Below are positions 34,904-43,952 of a stretch of 48,886 nt of DNA, in pieces (the first letter of the stretch is position 1; every line of letters starts with the position of its first letter). A model generated the notes under the pieces. The model was not told the origin of the DNA, ran no database searches, and saw only the letters and a program-made list of their open reading frames with translations. Origin of the DNA: CAYQLY01 sp964418605. Lineage in GTDB: Bacteria; Bacteroidota; Bacteroidia; Cytophagales; Cyclobacteriaceae. The position numbers and the translations under genes are program-made. Location of the stretch: assembly GCA_964418605.1 (NCBI GenBank), contig CAYQLY010000015.1:1-48886 (forward strand). Direction: 5' to 3'.

Positions 34904-34932
34904 TTTGAGATAGATAATAAGTTTTAAATTTG
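34904..34932 (+). promoter_or_regulatory. Bacteroidota-type promoter for rpoN
   Basis: TTTG at 34904-34907, a 17-bp spacer, then TAAATTTG at 34925-34932. The rpoN ATG is 27 bp downstream. A second TTG at 34901 would give a 21-bp spacer. Confidence 0.65.
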
Positions 34933-34958
34933 ATGAATAATATAGTGTTTAAATAAAA

Positions 34959-36407
34959 ATGCAAAAAAATCAACTTAAACAGATTTTAACGCATAAATTA
35001 TCTCCTCAACAGATTCAGTTTATTAAGTTATTGCAAGTATCTACAGCTGAACTTGAATCACGAATTGAAGAAGAACTTGAGTTGAATCCGGCGCTAGAAG
35101 AAGGAGTAAATGATTCTTCTGAAGATGGACTTACACAAGAAGATTCTCGTGAGGATAATGATGATTATGAAGATAAAGATAAAGATAAATCAGATGATTA
35201 TTCGTATGATGATGTAACCGGATATAAAATGCAAGGTGATGGACCTGGTTATTATGAAGATAAATCAGAAATGCCTATTGCTTCTCAATTGACATTACAT
35301 GATTCGCTTTTACTTCAATTAGGATTATTAAAATTAAATTATAGACAGCAGCAGATTGGTAAGCAGGTTATTGGAAGCATTGATGCAGATGGTTATTTGA
35401 GAAGAGACATGAGTTCTATTGTTAATGACTTAGCATTTTCTCAAAATTTGGATGTAGCAGTAGAAGAGGTGGAAGAAATTGTATTGAGAATTCAAGAATT
35501 TGATCCCCCTGGTATTGCCGCACGGGACTTGCAAGAGTGCTTATTGATTCAATTAAAAAAAAAGAATTATAAAGATAACAGTGGTAAACTTGCTAGCCGA
35601 ATAGTAGCTTCTTATTTTGATGATTTTACTAAAAAACATTATGAAAAACTAACTCAAAAACTTCATGTTAAAGACGAAGTGTTGAAAGAAGCTATAGCGA
35701 TTATTACGAAGTTAGATCCAAGACCTGGTTTGTATTCCTATCTAGATAGTAAAACACTCTATATTATACCAGATTTTCGTGTTTTGAAAAATGGACAAAC
35801 TATTGAAGTTCTTCTTAATTCGAAAAATGCACCTGAGCTTAGGGTGAGTTCATCTTATACTGAGATGTTGAATGAGTATTCAAAGAAAATAGCTAAAAAT
35901 AAAAGTACACAAGAGGCTATTGCATTTGTGAAACAAAAAATGGAGTCAGCAAAATGGTTTATTGATGCTATCAAACAGCGACAGCATACCTTACTCATCG
36001 TTATGAATACGATTGTTCAATTACAGTATGATTTTTTTTTAGAAGAAGATGAGTCTAAGCTTAAACCTATGATCTTAAAAGATATAGCCTCTAAAGTTGA
36101 AATGGATATTTCAACTGTTTCTCGTATTGTAAATAGTAAATATGTTCAAACAGATTCGAAGGTTTATCCTTTAAAATATTTTTTCTCCGAAGGAATGGTC
36201 ACAGAATCTGGTGATGATGTAAGTACAAAAGAAGTTAAAAAAACGCTCAAGGAGTTTATAGATCAGGAAGATAAAAAAAAGCCTTTGTCTGACGAAAAGT
36301 TAGAAAAAATGCTTCATGAAAAGGGATATATTATTGCTCGGCGAACGGTAGCTAAGTATAGAGAGCAGCTTGGTATTCCTGTAGCTCGTCTTCGAAAAAA
36401 TATGTAA
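34959..36407 (+). CDS. rpoN: RNA polymerase sigma-54 factor
   Basis: Alternative sigma factor that needs AAA+ activators. The 482-residue protein has the Gln/Leu-rich region I (SPQQIQFIKLLQVSTAEL, ELELNPALEE), a strongly acidic region II (about 50-95, many Asp/Glu/Lys), the core-binding domain (GYLRRDMSSI, FDPPGIAARDLQECLLIQL), the HTH region (KDIASKVEMDISTVSRIVNSKYVQT, PLKYFFSEG) and the RpoN box ARRTVAKYR at about 460-468. It is complete and has its own promoter. Its activators are not in the window. Confidence 0.97.
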   Translation: MQKNQLKQILTHKLSPQQIQFIKLLQVSTAELESRIEEELELNPALEEGVNDSSEDGLTQEDSREDNDDYEDKDKDKSDDYSYDDVTGYKMQGDGPGYYEDKSEMPIASQLTLHDSLLLQLGLLKLNYRQQQIGKQVIGSIDADGYLRRDMSSIVNDLAFSQNLDVAVEEVEEIVLRIQEFDPPGIAARDLQECLLIQLKKKNYKDNSGKLASRIVASYFDDFTKKHYEKLTQKLHVKDEVLKEAIAIITKLDPRPGLYSYLDSKTLYIIPDFRVLKNGQTIEVLLNSKNAPELRVSSSYTEMLNEYSKKIAKNKSTQEAIAFVKQKMESAKWFIDAIKQRQHTLLIVMNTIVQLQYDFFLEEDESKLKPMILKDIASKVEMDISTVSRIVNSKYVQTDSKVYPLKYFFSEGMVTESGDDVSTKEVKKTLKEFIDQEDKKKPLSDEKLEKMLHEKGYIIARRTVAKYREQLGIPVARLRKNM

Positions 36408-36520
36408 AACAATTAATTGTATATCTTTTTTGCTTATATATAGAGTGTAAGCTTAACCATTTATGATATTGCGTTTATCAGGAAGATATCAGCACTTGCG
36501 AAATGACTTGTTTTCATAGT

Positions 36521-37144
36521 TTAAAAGAATACCATTCTTGGAAGTGTTAAAAATAAAAAATTTAATACAAAGCCACATGTATAGGCAATATAGATTGATC
36601 GCGGTGACGATCTATGAAGGTAAAGATAGATAGATAAAAGTAATCCACTTACTATAATACATTGAATTGTTGGATAAAGAAAAGTAGCATCTGTACGCTC
36701 ATAGCTTAATGCCAGCCAAAAGCCTAATGTGCCTCCCCAAATCAGAGAGGGGGCATATAGATTAGCCATGATTGCTTTTATAATGACATAAATGATAAGA
36801 ACAATTGGTATATCGATTAATAGTGTATATAGAAAATAAGAAGATTTAAATTTATGCATTAAGAAAAAAAATAGTAAACTGTAGAAAATAATAAGTCCGG
36901 TAAAAAGCATGGACTGATAGCGTGCTGTATTTTTAGTGATGTGTTTCCATTTTCGTATGAGGAGTGTTAGCGCAGCTGGAAATAATAATGTAACTATACC
37001 TATAAAGTAGATAATGAAAGAAGTAAACGGAAAAACAACAATTGGATCATAATAATAAGCAGTACTTAAAATGAGTGTTGGCAGGACAAATGGATTAAAT
37101 ACCCATTCTATAGTGTATGCGGTTGATTGTATAGACTTGCTCAT
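36521..37144 (-). CDS. Multi-pass membrane protein of unknown function
   Basis: A 207-residue hydrophobic protein from ATG 37144 (MSKSIQSTAYTIEWVFNPF). An in-frame ATG at 37168 would overlap the hairpin at 37168-37199, so the downstream start is chosen. About six membrane segments can be seen, e.g. FTSFIIYFIGIVTLLFPAAL, LFTGLIIFYSLLFFFL and LLIDIPIVLIIYVIIKAI. The start and a late GTLGFWLALSYE recall small PAP2-like membrane proteins in Bacteroidota, but the PAP2 catalytic motifs are not visible. Function unassigned. Confidence 0.7.
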   Translation of the reverse strand: MSKSIQSTAYTIEWVFNPFVLPTLILSTAYYYDPIVVFPFTSFIIYFIGIVTLLFPAALTLLIRKWKHITKNTARYQSMLFTGLIIFYSLLFFFLMHKFKSSYFLYTLLIDIPIVLIIYVIIKAIMANLYAPSLIWGGTLGFWLALSYERTDATFLYPTIQCIIVSGLLLSIYLYLHRSSPRSIYIAYTCGFVLNFLFLTLPRMVFF

Positions 37145-37167
37145 ACTTACTCCAAATATAATAAACA

Positions 37168-37199
37168 AAAGGGTATCTATTTTTTTAAAGACACCCTTT
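37168..37199 (-). terminator. Terminator downstream of the DUF1573 gene
   Basis: AAAGGGTATCT (37168-37178) pairs with AGACACCCTTT (37189-37199), ten Watson-Crick pairs and one G-U wobble on the minus-strand transcript, followed there by TTGTTTATT. It lies between the DUF1573 gene and the membrane protein gene. Confidence 0.6.
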
Positions 37200-37225
37200 G
37201 TGTTGCTTATTTAAGTGGTACTTAT

Positions 37226-37660
37226 TTATCTATCGATATGCTCTGCCAAACTAAGGCTGCTTGGTTTAGGTAAAATGGTACCTTGAATAGCTATTTTTTC
37301 TTGTACATTTTTAGCATTAGATAAAACAGTTATTGTTTTATATTGCTTACCTATTTTTCCTTTTGTATTAAAACTGGCTGTTATGATTCCTGTTTTACCG
37401 GGAAGTATAGGTTCTTTTGACCATTCCGCTATGGTGCATCCACAGCTTGTTAATACATTAGTTATAAGGAGCGTTTTTCTACCATTATTTTGGAACTTAA
37501 ATGTATAAGTTGTTACTTCCCCCTCGATGATATCTCCAAAGTCATATTCTGATTGCACAAAACTAATTTCTGCTTCTTTCTTCTTACCTTGTGCTAGCGT
37601 AACTTCCTTACCCCATAAAATTGAAATAATAACCATGACTATAAAACCTAGTTTTTTCAT
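37226..37660 (-). CDS. DUF1573-domain secreted protein
   Basis: A 144-residue exported protein from ATG 37660 (MKKLGFIVMVIISILWGKEVTLA signal); an in-frame ATG at 37690 adds ten residues before the signal and is less likely. The mature part is one DUF1573 (Ig-like ASH-type) domain: SEYDFGDIIEGEVTTYTFKF, NNGRKTLLITNVLTSCGCT, PILPGKTGIITASFNT. The conserved SCGCT motif and the closing IQGTI strand are present. Widespread in Bacteroidota periplasm; function unknown. Confidence 0.88.
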   Translation of the reverse strand: MKKLGFIVMVIISILWGKEVTLAQGKKKEAEISFVQSEYDFGDIIEGEVTTYTFKFQNNGRKTLLITNVLTSCGCTIAEWSKEPILPGKTGIITASFNTKGKIGKQYKTITVLSNAKNVQEKIAIQGTILPKPSSLSLAEHIDR

Positions 37661-37732
37661 AACCTTATTACATTTAAGTTCCTTGAGCATTTACGATGGG
37701 ATAATAAAAAAGTTTCATATATAGTAAAAAAA

Positions 37733-39043
37733 TTAGTTTTTGTAGTTAATAGAAAAAATCATCACTGAATTGCCTCCACCTTGGCGAGGTTTACCTTGTG
37801 CTGTTACAATCAGGTGATTCCCAGACTCATCGATAGCCATTCCTACGGGGAATGAATCAACATCAATAGATGATATAACTTTCATATCTTTTGTACGAAT
37901 AACAACGACCTTGCTATCGTTGTTAACAGCAGCGAAGATATAGGTCCCATTCGTTGTACTACATATAGTTCTGCATCCTTTTCCTGTGTTTACGTTTTCC
38001 CATTTGGTATAAGGTTTTTTTCCTTCAGTTGAGCTATAGAAATCAATAAGAGCTTTATATGAGGTTCTTTGTACATAGCCTTCTTTATTTATACTTAGAT
38101 ACACATAGTTATCTTTGATAATAATATGGCGAATGTTGTTTTTCATACCTTGAATTGTACCTGTATAGTTTTGCTTCTTTAGATCAATTACTGCTATTCC
38201 ATCTCCTCCCATTTTTCCGATAAATAAGTAGGAGGAGTCAGGTGTAAAAACAGTTCCTCTCAGACAAAATCCACAGTTTTCATCTCGATTTATTTTTTCA
38301 TTAGTTTTGTAATCTAGTTTTTTTCTATATCCAATCACAATATTTTTTATGTAATGGAATGATTTATAATCATCCCCTGTAATGTCGATAAGTCCTACTG
38401 TATTATCTCCCCAGTGGGTAATGGCTACATATTTACCATCTGGTGAAGCAGCAATCATTTTAGGTAAAGGTCCTGTTGGCATGATGCGTACAATTTTATC
38501 TTCATCTGTATCTATAATAGCTAAAGCGGATGGGTCTATTGCATTTTTATCGTAATCTCTTCGATAATAGGTTACCCATAAATATTTTCCATTATGTGTG
38601 AGACAACTTTCTACTGGTTTACCACTAAATATGTTTATATTTTCTTTTTTGGTTCGGAATGTATATGTAAAATAGTTTTTAGCCCCCAAAAAAAGAGTAG
38701 TGTCTTTTTTTGTGAAGGTATGTGAAATGACTTTCAGTTTTTGAAAGGAGTTCAAATCATATACAGATGTGGTATGGCCCTCTAATGAATGAACATAGAA
38801 TTTTTTCTTTGCATCTAAAATAAGTACAGACTTAGGTGAATTAATACTAGCATCATATTGGTCATGGCTATTCCCTGTTTTTGTTCGGAGGCTTTGTATA
38901 CGATGAATGAATGTAAGCTTTACTTCAGATGAAGCAGGACTAGATGATGCATCTATTTTTATATGTTTAATTTTTTCTTCTTGTGCTTGGCTATAAAAAT
39001 AAAAGCCTAAGCAAAACGTAATAATAAATAGTTTAGAATTCAT
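37733..39043 (-). CDS. Secreted YncE-like beta-propeller protein
   Basis: A 436-residue exported protein. Signal peptide MNSKLFIITFCLGFYFYSQAQ. The mature region shows repeated YVTN/YncE-type blades: PKSVLILDAKKKFYVHSLEG, THNGKYLWVTYYRRD, KMIAASPDGKYVAITHWGDNT, FTPDSSYLFIGKMGGDGIAVIDL, TTNGTYIFAAVNNDSKVVVI and DESGNHLIVTAQGKP. This predicts a seven-bladed propeller used for surface or periplasmic interactions. No enzymatic motif is visible. It is divergent from the Nudix gene at 39104. Confidence 0.85.
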   Translation of the reverse strand: MNSKLFIITFCLGFYFYSQAQEEKIKHIKIDASSSPASSEVKLTFIHRIQSLRTKTGNSHDQYDASINSPKSVLILDAKKKFYVHSLEGHTTSVYDLNSFQKLKVISHTFTKKDTTLFLGAKNYFTYTFRTKKENINIFSGKPVESCLTHNGKYLWVTYYRRDYDKNAIDPSALAIIDTDEDKIVRIMPTGPLPKMIAASPDGKYVAITHWGDNTVGLIDITGDDYKSFHYIKNIVIGYRKKLDYKTNEKINRDENCGFCLRGTVFTPDSSYLFIGKMGGDGIAVIDLKKQNYTGTIQGMKNNIRHIIIKDNYVYLSINKEGYVQRTSYKALIDFYSSTEGKKPYTKWENVNTGKGCRTICSTTNGTYIFAAVNNDSKVVVIRTKDMKVISSIDVDSFPVGMAIDESGNHLIVTAQGKPRQGGGNSVMIFSINYKN

Positions 39044-39103
39044 TGGTAAATAGATGATAAAAGTATCTAATATTAAAATTTTTTGCTCTAATTTAGGTTA
39101 TTT

Positions 39104-39592
39104 ATGTCCAATGTAGATTCATTTATTACTGAAAAGTTTGGCCATAGGCTGCGTATAAGAGTTTGTGGAATTTGTATTAAAGAAGATAAATTATTGCTAG
39201 TCAATCACCGTATGATGGGAGGGCTTTCCCATTTTTGGTCGCCTCCTGGAGGTGGAGTTCGTTTTGGAGAATCTGTTGAAGATGCTTTGCGACGAGAATT
39301 TAAAGAAGAAACAGGTTTAGATATTCATGTTGGCCTTTTTTTGTTTGTGCATGAGTTTTTATCTCACCCATTACATGCGATTGAGCTTTTTTTTGAAGTA
39401 AATTCGATTTCTGGAGTGATCAGGAATGGGATAGATCCTGAACTTCCTATGGATAAGCAAATTATTCAGGATGTGCGATACCAGGATGATTATTTTTTAA
39501 AATATAATCAGGGACCTTCTGTTCATGGCATTTTGAATAAAACAAACAGGATAAAAGATATTTTGACTATGAGGGGATATTATAGAACATAA
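39104..39592 (+). CDS. Nudix hydrolase
   Basis: A 162-residue Nudix-fold pyrophosphohydrolase. The Nudix box runs from PPGGGVRFGESVEDALRREF to KEETGL (about 48-72), with catalytic R64-E65 and E68-E69 all present. The preceding LLLVNHRMMGGLSHFW and following LFLFVHEFLSHPLHAIELFF complete the fold. The substrate (nucleotide sugar, NTP or other) cannot be deduced. It lies in a plus-strand run with the DUF3822 gene and coaD. Confidence 0.92.
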   Translation: MSNVDSFITEKFGHRLRIRVCGICIKEDKLLLVNHRMMGGLSHFWSPPGGGVRFGESVEDALRREFKEETGLDIHVGLFLFVHEFLSHPLHAIELFFEVNSISGVIRNGIDPELPMDKQIIQDVRYQDDYFLKYNQGPSVHGILNKTNRIKDILTMRGYYRT

Positions 39593-39625
39593 TTTTTTGT
39601 ATTTTTTTTTTATCTTTGTTTAAAT

Positions 39626-40486
39626 ATGGCATCAAGCTCTTTATATACATCACTATTTCAAGCAAAAGATGACTCTTTTCAGATAGACCATATAAATACC
39701 TATGATCTTTGCTTGGAAATAGGGATGTCATTGATGCGGATAGGTATTATAGAGGCTAAAAGTAATCGGTATTTGTTTATTGAAGATTACGAATTTGCTC
39801 CATCCTATACGTGGGATGGTGTAAAAGCTGTTTTAGAAACTAAAGAATGGTTAAAAAGTAAAAAGTGGAATCAAGTTAAAGTTAGTTTTTTGACTGAAAA
39901 ATATTCTTTAATGCCCACTTCTTTAGTTGATGAAAATCAATTAGAATCGTATTTAAAGCCGCTAGTTGATATTAATTATGAAAAAGAGAAGATTTTATTA
40001 TATAAGTTAAAAAAAGACCTTACACTTGTTTTTTTAGTTCCAAGATTACTAGAGGATATTATTGAAGATATCTATCCGTTGGATAGAGTTTATTGGGCTC
40101 CCCATATAGCATCTTTGCTTCAACTATCTTTTCATTTTACAAAGGAGTATGAAAGTAAAAGTTTTTTTCTATATGTAGAAAAAGACGTTGTAAGTATGGT
40201 AGTTGTAGAAGGGGAGAAAATTTTATTGACGAATGTTTTTTATTATACTACTGCTCATGAGTTGCTTTTTTATATTATGTTTATATGTGCAGAATTGAAA
40301 ATAAGTTCTGTTCAAGACTATGTATATTTATCTGGCGATTTATCTATGCAGGTGATATCTAAGTTAAAAACTTATTTTGAAAAAGTGGAGGTAATGAATA
40401 GGTCTTCTGTTATTTCATATAGCCATTTTTTCGATAGAGCGCCTCATCATCAGTATATTACATTGGCTGGTATCTCATTTTGTTAA
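39626..40486 (+). CDS. DUF3822 family protein
   Basis: A 286-residue protein of the DUF3822 family, nearly restricted to Bacteroidota and of unknown function. Family-like features are the early DLCLEIGMSLMRIGIIEAKSNRYLFIEDYEF, WNQVKVSFLTEKYSLMPTSLVDENQLESYL and SFFLYVEKDVVSMVVVEGEKILL. The fold looks like an actin/ASKHA-type ATPase relative, by strand pattern only. Its position directly before coaD (9-bp gap) is a conserved arrangement in the phylum. Confidence 0.83.
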   Translation: MASSSLYTSLFQAKDDSFQIDHINTYDLCLEIGMSLMRIGIIEAKSNRYLFIEDYEFAPSYTWDGVKAVLETKEWLKSKKWNQVKVSFLTEKYSLMPTSLVDENQLESYLKPLVDINYEKEKILLYKLKKDLTLVFLVPRLLEDIIEDIYPLDRVYWAPHIASLLQLSFHFTKEYESKSFFLYVEKDVVSMVVVEGEKILLTNVFYYTTAHELLFYIMFICAELKISSVQDYVYLSGDLSMQVISKLKTYFEKVEVMNRSSVISYSHFFDRAPHHQYITLAGISFC

Positions 40487-40495
40487 ATAATAATT

Positions 40496-40939
40496 ATGAA
40501 GAAGGTTGCACTTTTTCCTGGCTCATTTGATCCTTTTACAAAAGGCCATCATGATTTAGTTATCAGAGGACTTCAGCTTTTCGATGAAATTATTATTGCA
40601 GTAGGCTATAATACATCTAAGCAACGGTACTTTAGTATGGAAAATACGGTTGCTTCTATTACAACACTTTTTTCCTCTAATCGATCAGTACAAGTTATAT
40701 CTTATAATTCTTTAACAGTCGATTTAGCTAAAAAGCATAATATTCATTATTTGTTGAGAGGGTTACGAAATACCATTGATTTTGAATTTGAAAAAGCGAT
40801 TGCTCGTATGAATCAAAAGTTGTATTCAGAAATGGAAACAGTCTTTCTTCTTACATCATCTGAGTATGAATCGATTAGCTCTACTATTGTTCGTGAGATA
40901 CATAAGAGTGGTGGAGATATAAGTCAATTTATTCCTTAG
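40496..40939 (+). CDS. coaD: Phosphopantetheine adenylyltransferase
   Basis: Penultimate step of coenzyme A synthesis: transfers AMP to 4'-phosphopantetheine. The 147-residue protein has the nucleotidyltransferase motif GSFDPFTKGHHDLV (TxGH as TKGH), the LLRGLRNTIDFEFEKAIARMN substrate loop and the C-terminal ISSTIVREIHKSGGD motif. It is about 10-15 residues shorter than E. coli CoaD, lost from the C-terminal tail, as is common in this phylum. Confidence 0.97.
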   Translation: MKKVALFPGSFDPFTKGHHDLVIRGLQLFDEIIIAVGYNTSKQRYFSMENTVASITTLFSSNRSVQVISYNSLTVDLAKKHNIHYLLRGLRNTIDFEFEKAIARMNQKLYSEMETVFLLTSSEYESISSTIVREIHKSGGDISQFIP

Positions 40940-40949
40940 TAGTGAGGAG

Positions 40950-41621
40950 TTATTCTGAAAAATATTTGTCTAGTACACAGCGTATAGAACCGTAAGAAGC
41001 GGCAACTGCTTTTTTTGCTGCTTTTTTTGACATCCATTTGACAGCTTCAATATTTTCTTTACGTTGAGGGCTCATTTCCGAATCATCAACGCATTTCATA
41101 GCAAACCAGGTTGTTTTTTTAAGCATTGGTTTACCGCCTGCACTGGTGTAGGCATGCCAGGTGGATCCTATTTTTTTACCTAATCTGACTTTAACATTGC
41201 ATTCTTCTTCAACTTCACGTAGAGCACCTTGTGTTACAGCCTCGTTTTTTTCCAGTTTTCCTTTTGGTAAATCCCACTTACGTAGCCTGTTAATTAAGAG
41301 AACTTTCTCGCCTTTTGTAACAATTCCACCGGCAGCTTTTACTATTTTGAATAGTTTTTTTACTTGCTCAATTGATTCTTTATAATCTTTGATAGTGAAT
41401 GTTATTTTTTTTATTTTTTTATAAGAAGTGGTTCGTAATTCTTTTATTGTATTAACGAGGATATCAGTTGTTGCATTTTTAATTATTATTTTTCCTGATA
41501 GTTTTTTTAGATCAATTTTTTTTTCTTTTTGAAAGGGAATAACCTCCTGATAATTTTCCAGATTAATTTTTTTATCAATGGGTGCTATTTTTATTGGGGT
41601 GTCTTGTATGAAAATTTTCAT
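40950..41621 (-). CDS. Nudix hydrolase with N-terminal extension
   Basis: A 223-residue protein. The Nudix domain occupies about 95-223, with the box GKLEKNEAVTQGALREVEEE (121-140) carrying R135-E136 and the E138/E139/E140 acidic cluster, and a DLPKGK lead-in typical of diadenosine polyphosphate or NDP-sugar Nudix enzymes. The first 95 residues are Lys/Ile-rich and unassigned (IPFQKEKKIDLKKLSGKIII). Substrate unknown. It converges on coaD with a 10-bp gap, and the MFS gene follows downstream on the other side. Confidence 0.88.
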   Translation of the reverse strand: MKIFIQDTPIKIAPIDKKINLENYQEVIPFQKEKKIDLKKLSGKIIIKNATTDILVNTIKELRTTSYKKIKKITFTIKDYKESIEQVKKLFKIVKAAGGIVTKGEKVLLINRLRKWDLPKGKLEKNEAVTQGALREVEEECNVKVRLGKKIGSTWHAYTSAGGKPMLKKTTWFAMKCVDDSEMSPQRKENIEAVKWMSKKAAKKAVAASYGSIRCVLDKYFSE

Positions 41622-41640
41622 TTCAATAAGGAGGCTTTAT

Positions 41641-42864
41641 TTAGTGAGATTCTATGTAGTCTAGGTCTTTACCGAATGTTTCATCTAGAAGATAAAGAGA
41701 AATAAGTGCGATAATTATAGTTGCTATTCCAACAGAAAGTGCAGCGTAAATAGTGCCCATATTTATTTTTGCAAAGTTAAAAAGAATAGATATGATAACT
41801 AAACTTCCTCTTACAAAGTTTGGTACGGTTGTAGCCACAGTAGCTCTTAAATTAGTCCCGAATTGTTCTGCGGCAATTGTTACAAAAATAGCCCAATAGC
41901 CAACTGAGAATCCTAAACAACTGCAAATAAAATAGAAAAATACTTCATTTTTTGAAGGGTTAAATAAATAGAGTAGAACAAATAATAATGTTAACGTTAA
42001 GAATAAGAATACTGCTTTTTTTCTACTCTTAAGCTTTTGACTTACAATGCCACTTGTGAGATCACCTGCGGATAATCCAATATAAGCGAACATGATTGAT
42101 TTTCCTGCTGTTATGGTTGCTGCTATTCCTAGTTCTTTGCTAAACATAGGGGAGAAAGTAATTAATATACCTATAATAAACCATAATGGCATACCAATCA
42201 AAATACATTTAATGTACTTATAAAACAACGATTTTTTTGTAAATAGTTTTAGGAAATTTCCACGTTGTATGTTTTTTTCTTTTAGAGATGCAAACATAGA
42301 AGGTTCTAAGATTTTTACACGCGCAATTAAGAGCATGATTCCAAGTCCGCCTCCAAAAAAATAAGCTGTTCGCCAATCAAAAAAGTCAGATACTAAATAA
42401 GCTAATACAGCTCCTAGTACACCAACAGTTGCTATAAGTGTAGTTCCATATCCTCTTATTTCTTTTGGCAACATTTCAGCAGCTAGAGTTATGCCTGCAC
42501 CAAGTTCACCAGCTAGTCCAACACCTGCAATAAATCGTAGGAGAACATATTGATCTAGAGATGTAATAAACCCATTAGTAATATTTGCAATGGAGTAAAG
42601 TAGAATAGATCCGAATAAAACAGATAAGCGTCCTTTTTTATCCCCCCATATTCCCCATAAGATACCACCTATTAACATGCCGATCATTTGTACATTTAAT
42701 AAGTAAAGTCCCTTTTCATTAGATGCTTTGCCAATGATGCCTAAGGATGCTAAGCTTTCTTCTCGTACAATACCAAAAAGGATAAGATCATAAATATCTA
42801 CAAAGTAGCCTAGCGCGGCAACGATGACAGGTATAGTTAAAACATATTTAAAGTTTTTAATCAT
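41641..42864 (-). CDS. MFS transporter, sugar/metabolite:H+ symporter-like
   Basis: A 407-residue inner-membrane carrier with 12 predicted helices. The MFS loop 2-3 motif appears as GGILWGIWGDKKGRLSVLFG, and GVGLAGELGAGITLAAEMLP plus EIRGYGTTL matches the sugar/organic-acid symporter group (loop after helix 4). Substrate unknown. Its start codon overlaps the stop of the manC-type gene by 4 bp, so it is translationally coupled and likely functions with the sugar cluster. Confidence 0.88.
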   Translation of the reverse strand: MIKNFKYVLTIPVIVAALGYFVDIYDLILFGIVREESLASLGIIGKASNEKGLYLLNVQMIGMLIGGILWGIWGDKKGRLSVLFGSILLYSIANITNGFITSLDQYVLLRFIAGVGLAGELGAGITLAAEMLPKEIRGYGTTLIATVGVLGAVLAYLVSDFFDWRTAYFFGGGLGIMLLIARVKILEPSMFASLKEKNIQRGNFLKLFTKKSLFYKYIKCILIGMPLWFIIGILITFSPMFSKELGIAATITAGKSIMFAYIGLSAGDLTSGIVSQKLKSRKKAVFLFLTLTLLFVLLYLFNPSKNEVFFYFICSCLGFSVGYWAIFVTIAAEQFGTNLRATVATTVPNFVRGSLVIISILFNFAKINMGTIYAALSVGIATIIIALISLYLLDETFGKDLDYIESH

Positions 42865-43952
42865 AAATAAGTCGAATTGTTATCTTTTTTATTTTTGATA
42901 TCATTAACAAATTCTCGGATTCGTTGCTCTTGATCTTTTCGGCAAATTAACAAAACATTATCATATTCTGCCACAATATAATTATCTAATCCTTCTATAA
43001 CAACGAGTTTTTCTGATGGTGTTTTAATGATGCAGTTTTTTGTATCATAAGCTATAATGTTGCCATCTAGTACGTTATTAGAAGTGTCTTTTTTAGAGAT
43101 ATCGTATACGGATTTCCAAGTTCCTAAATCAGACCAGTCGAAGTTGCTTTCTATAACGTAGACATTTTTTGATTTTTCTAAAATACCATAATCAATGGAT
43201 ATACTCTTACATAAGGTATACGCATTTGTAATGAATGTTTCTTCTTCTGGGGAATAGAATGCTTTTTTACCCTCTTCAAAAATTTCAGCTATTTCCGGCA
43301 AATACTCTTCAAATGCTTTTTTTATGCTTTCCGCTTTCCAAATAAATATGCCTGAGTTCCATAGAAAATCTCCACTTTCGATAAATTTTTCTGCTAGTTC
43401 GGCATGGGGTTTTTCGGTAAATGTTTTTACCTTTTTAAGATTTTCAATAGGAGAGTCTACATATTGAATGTATCCGTAACCTGTGTCAGGTCGTGTAGGG
43501 TAGATTCCTAATGTAATTAAAATTTCTTCTGAATGAGTTTGGCATGACTTTATACCTTGTTGAATTTTTTCAAGGAATAAATCTTCTTTTAGAATGATAT
43601 GATCAGAAGGAGCTACCACCATTACAGCCTCTGGATTTTTTTGACTGATTTTATAAGAGGCATAAGCAATACATGGGGCTGTATTTCTACCAATGGGCTC
43701 TAAAAGAATCTGTTCATCTCTAATGTTAGGTATTTGTTCATGAATTAATTGCTTGTAGAGTTTATTTGTAATAACATAAATATTTTCTTTTAAAAAAGAA
43801 TTTTTAAAGCGATCATAAGTATGCTGCAAAAGTGTTCTGCCTGTTCCTAGTACATCGTGAAATTGTTTAGGTTTATGAGATCGGCTAAATGGCCAGAATC
43901 GACTTCCGATTCCACCTGCCATGATAAGTGCATAACTGTTTTTATTTTTCAT
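42861..43952 (-). CDS. manC: Mannose-1-phosphate guanylyltransferase
   Basis: Makes GDP-mannose from GTP and mannose-1-phosphate. The 363-residue protein starts with the nucleotidyltransferase signature MAGGIGSRFWPFSR then KPKQF (11-29), followed by LLEPIGRNTAPCIAYASY, VMVVAPSDHIILKE and the FTEKPHAELAEKFI...FLWNSGIFIW segment of the family. It lacks the C-terminal phosphomannose isomerase domain, so it is the monofunctional form. The start overlaps the kdsD stop by one base (TAATG). Confidence 0.93.
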   Translation of the reverse strand: MKNKNSYALIMAGGIGSRFWPFSRSHKPKQFHDVLGTGRTLLQHTYDRFKNSFLKENIYVITNKLYKQLIHEQIPNIRDEQILLEPIGRNTAPCIAYASYKISQKNPEAVMVVAPSDHIILKEDLFLEKIQQGIKSCQTHSEEILITLGIYPTRPDTGYGYIQYVDSPIENLKKVKTFTEKPHAELAEKFIESGDFLWNSGIFIWKAESIKKAFEEYLPEIAEIFEEGKKAFYSPEEETFITNAYTLCKSISIDYGILEKSKNVYVIESNFDWSDLGTWKSVYDISKKDTSNNVLDGNIIAYDTKNCIIKTPSEKLVVIEGLDNYIVAEYDNVLLICRKDQEQRIREFVNDIKNKKDNNSTYL

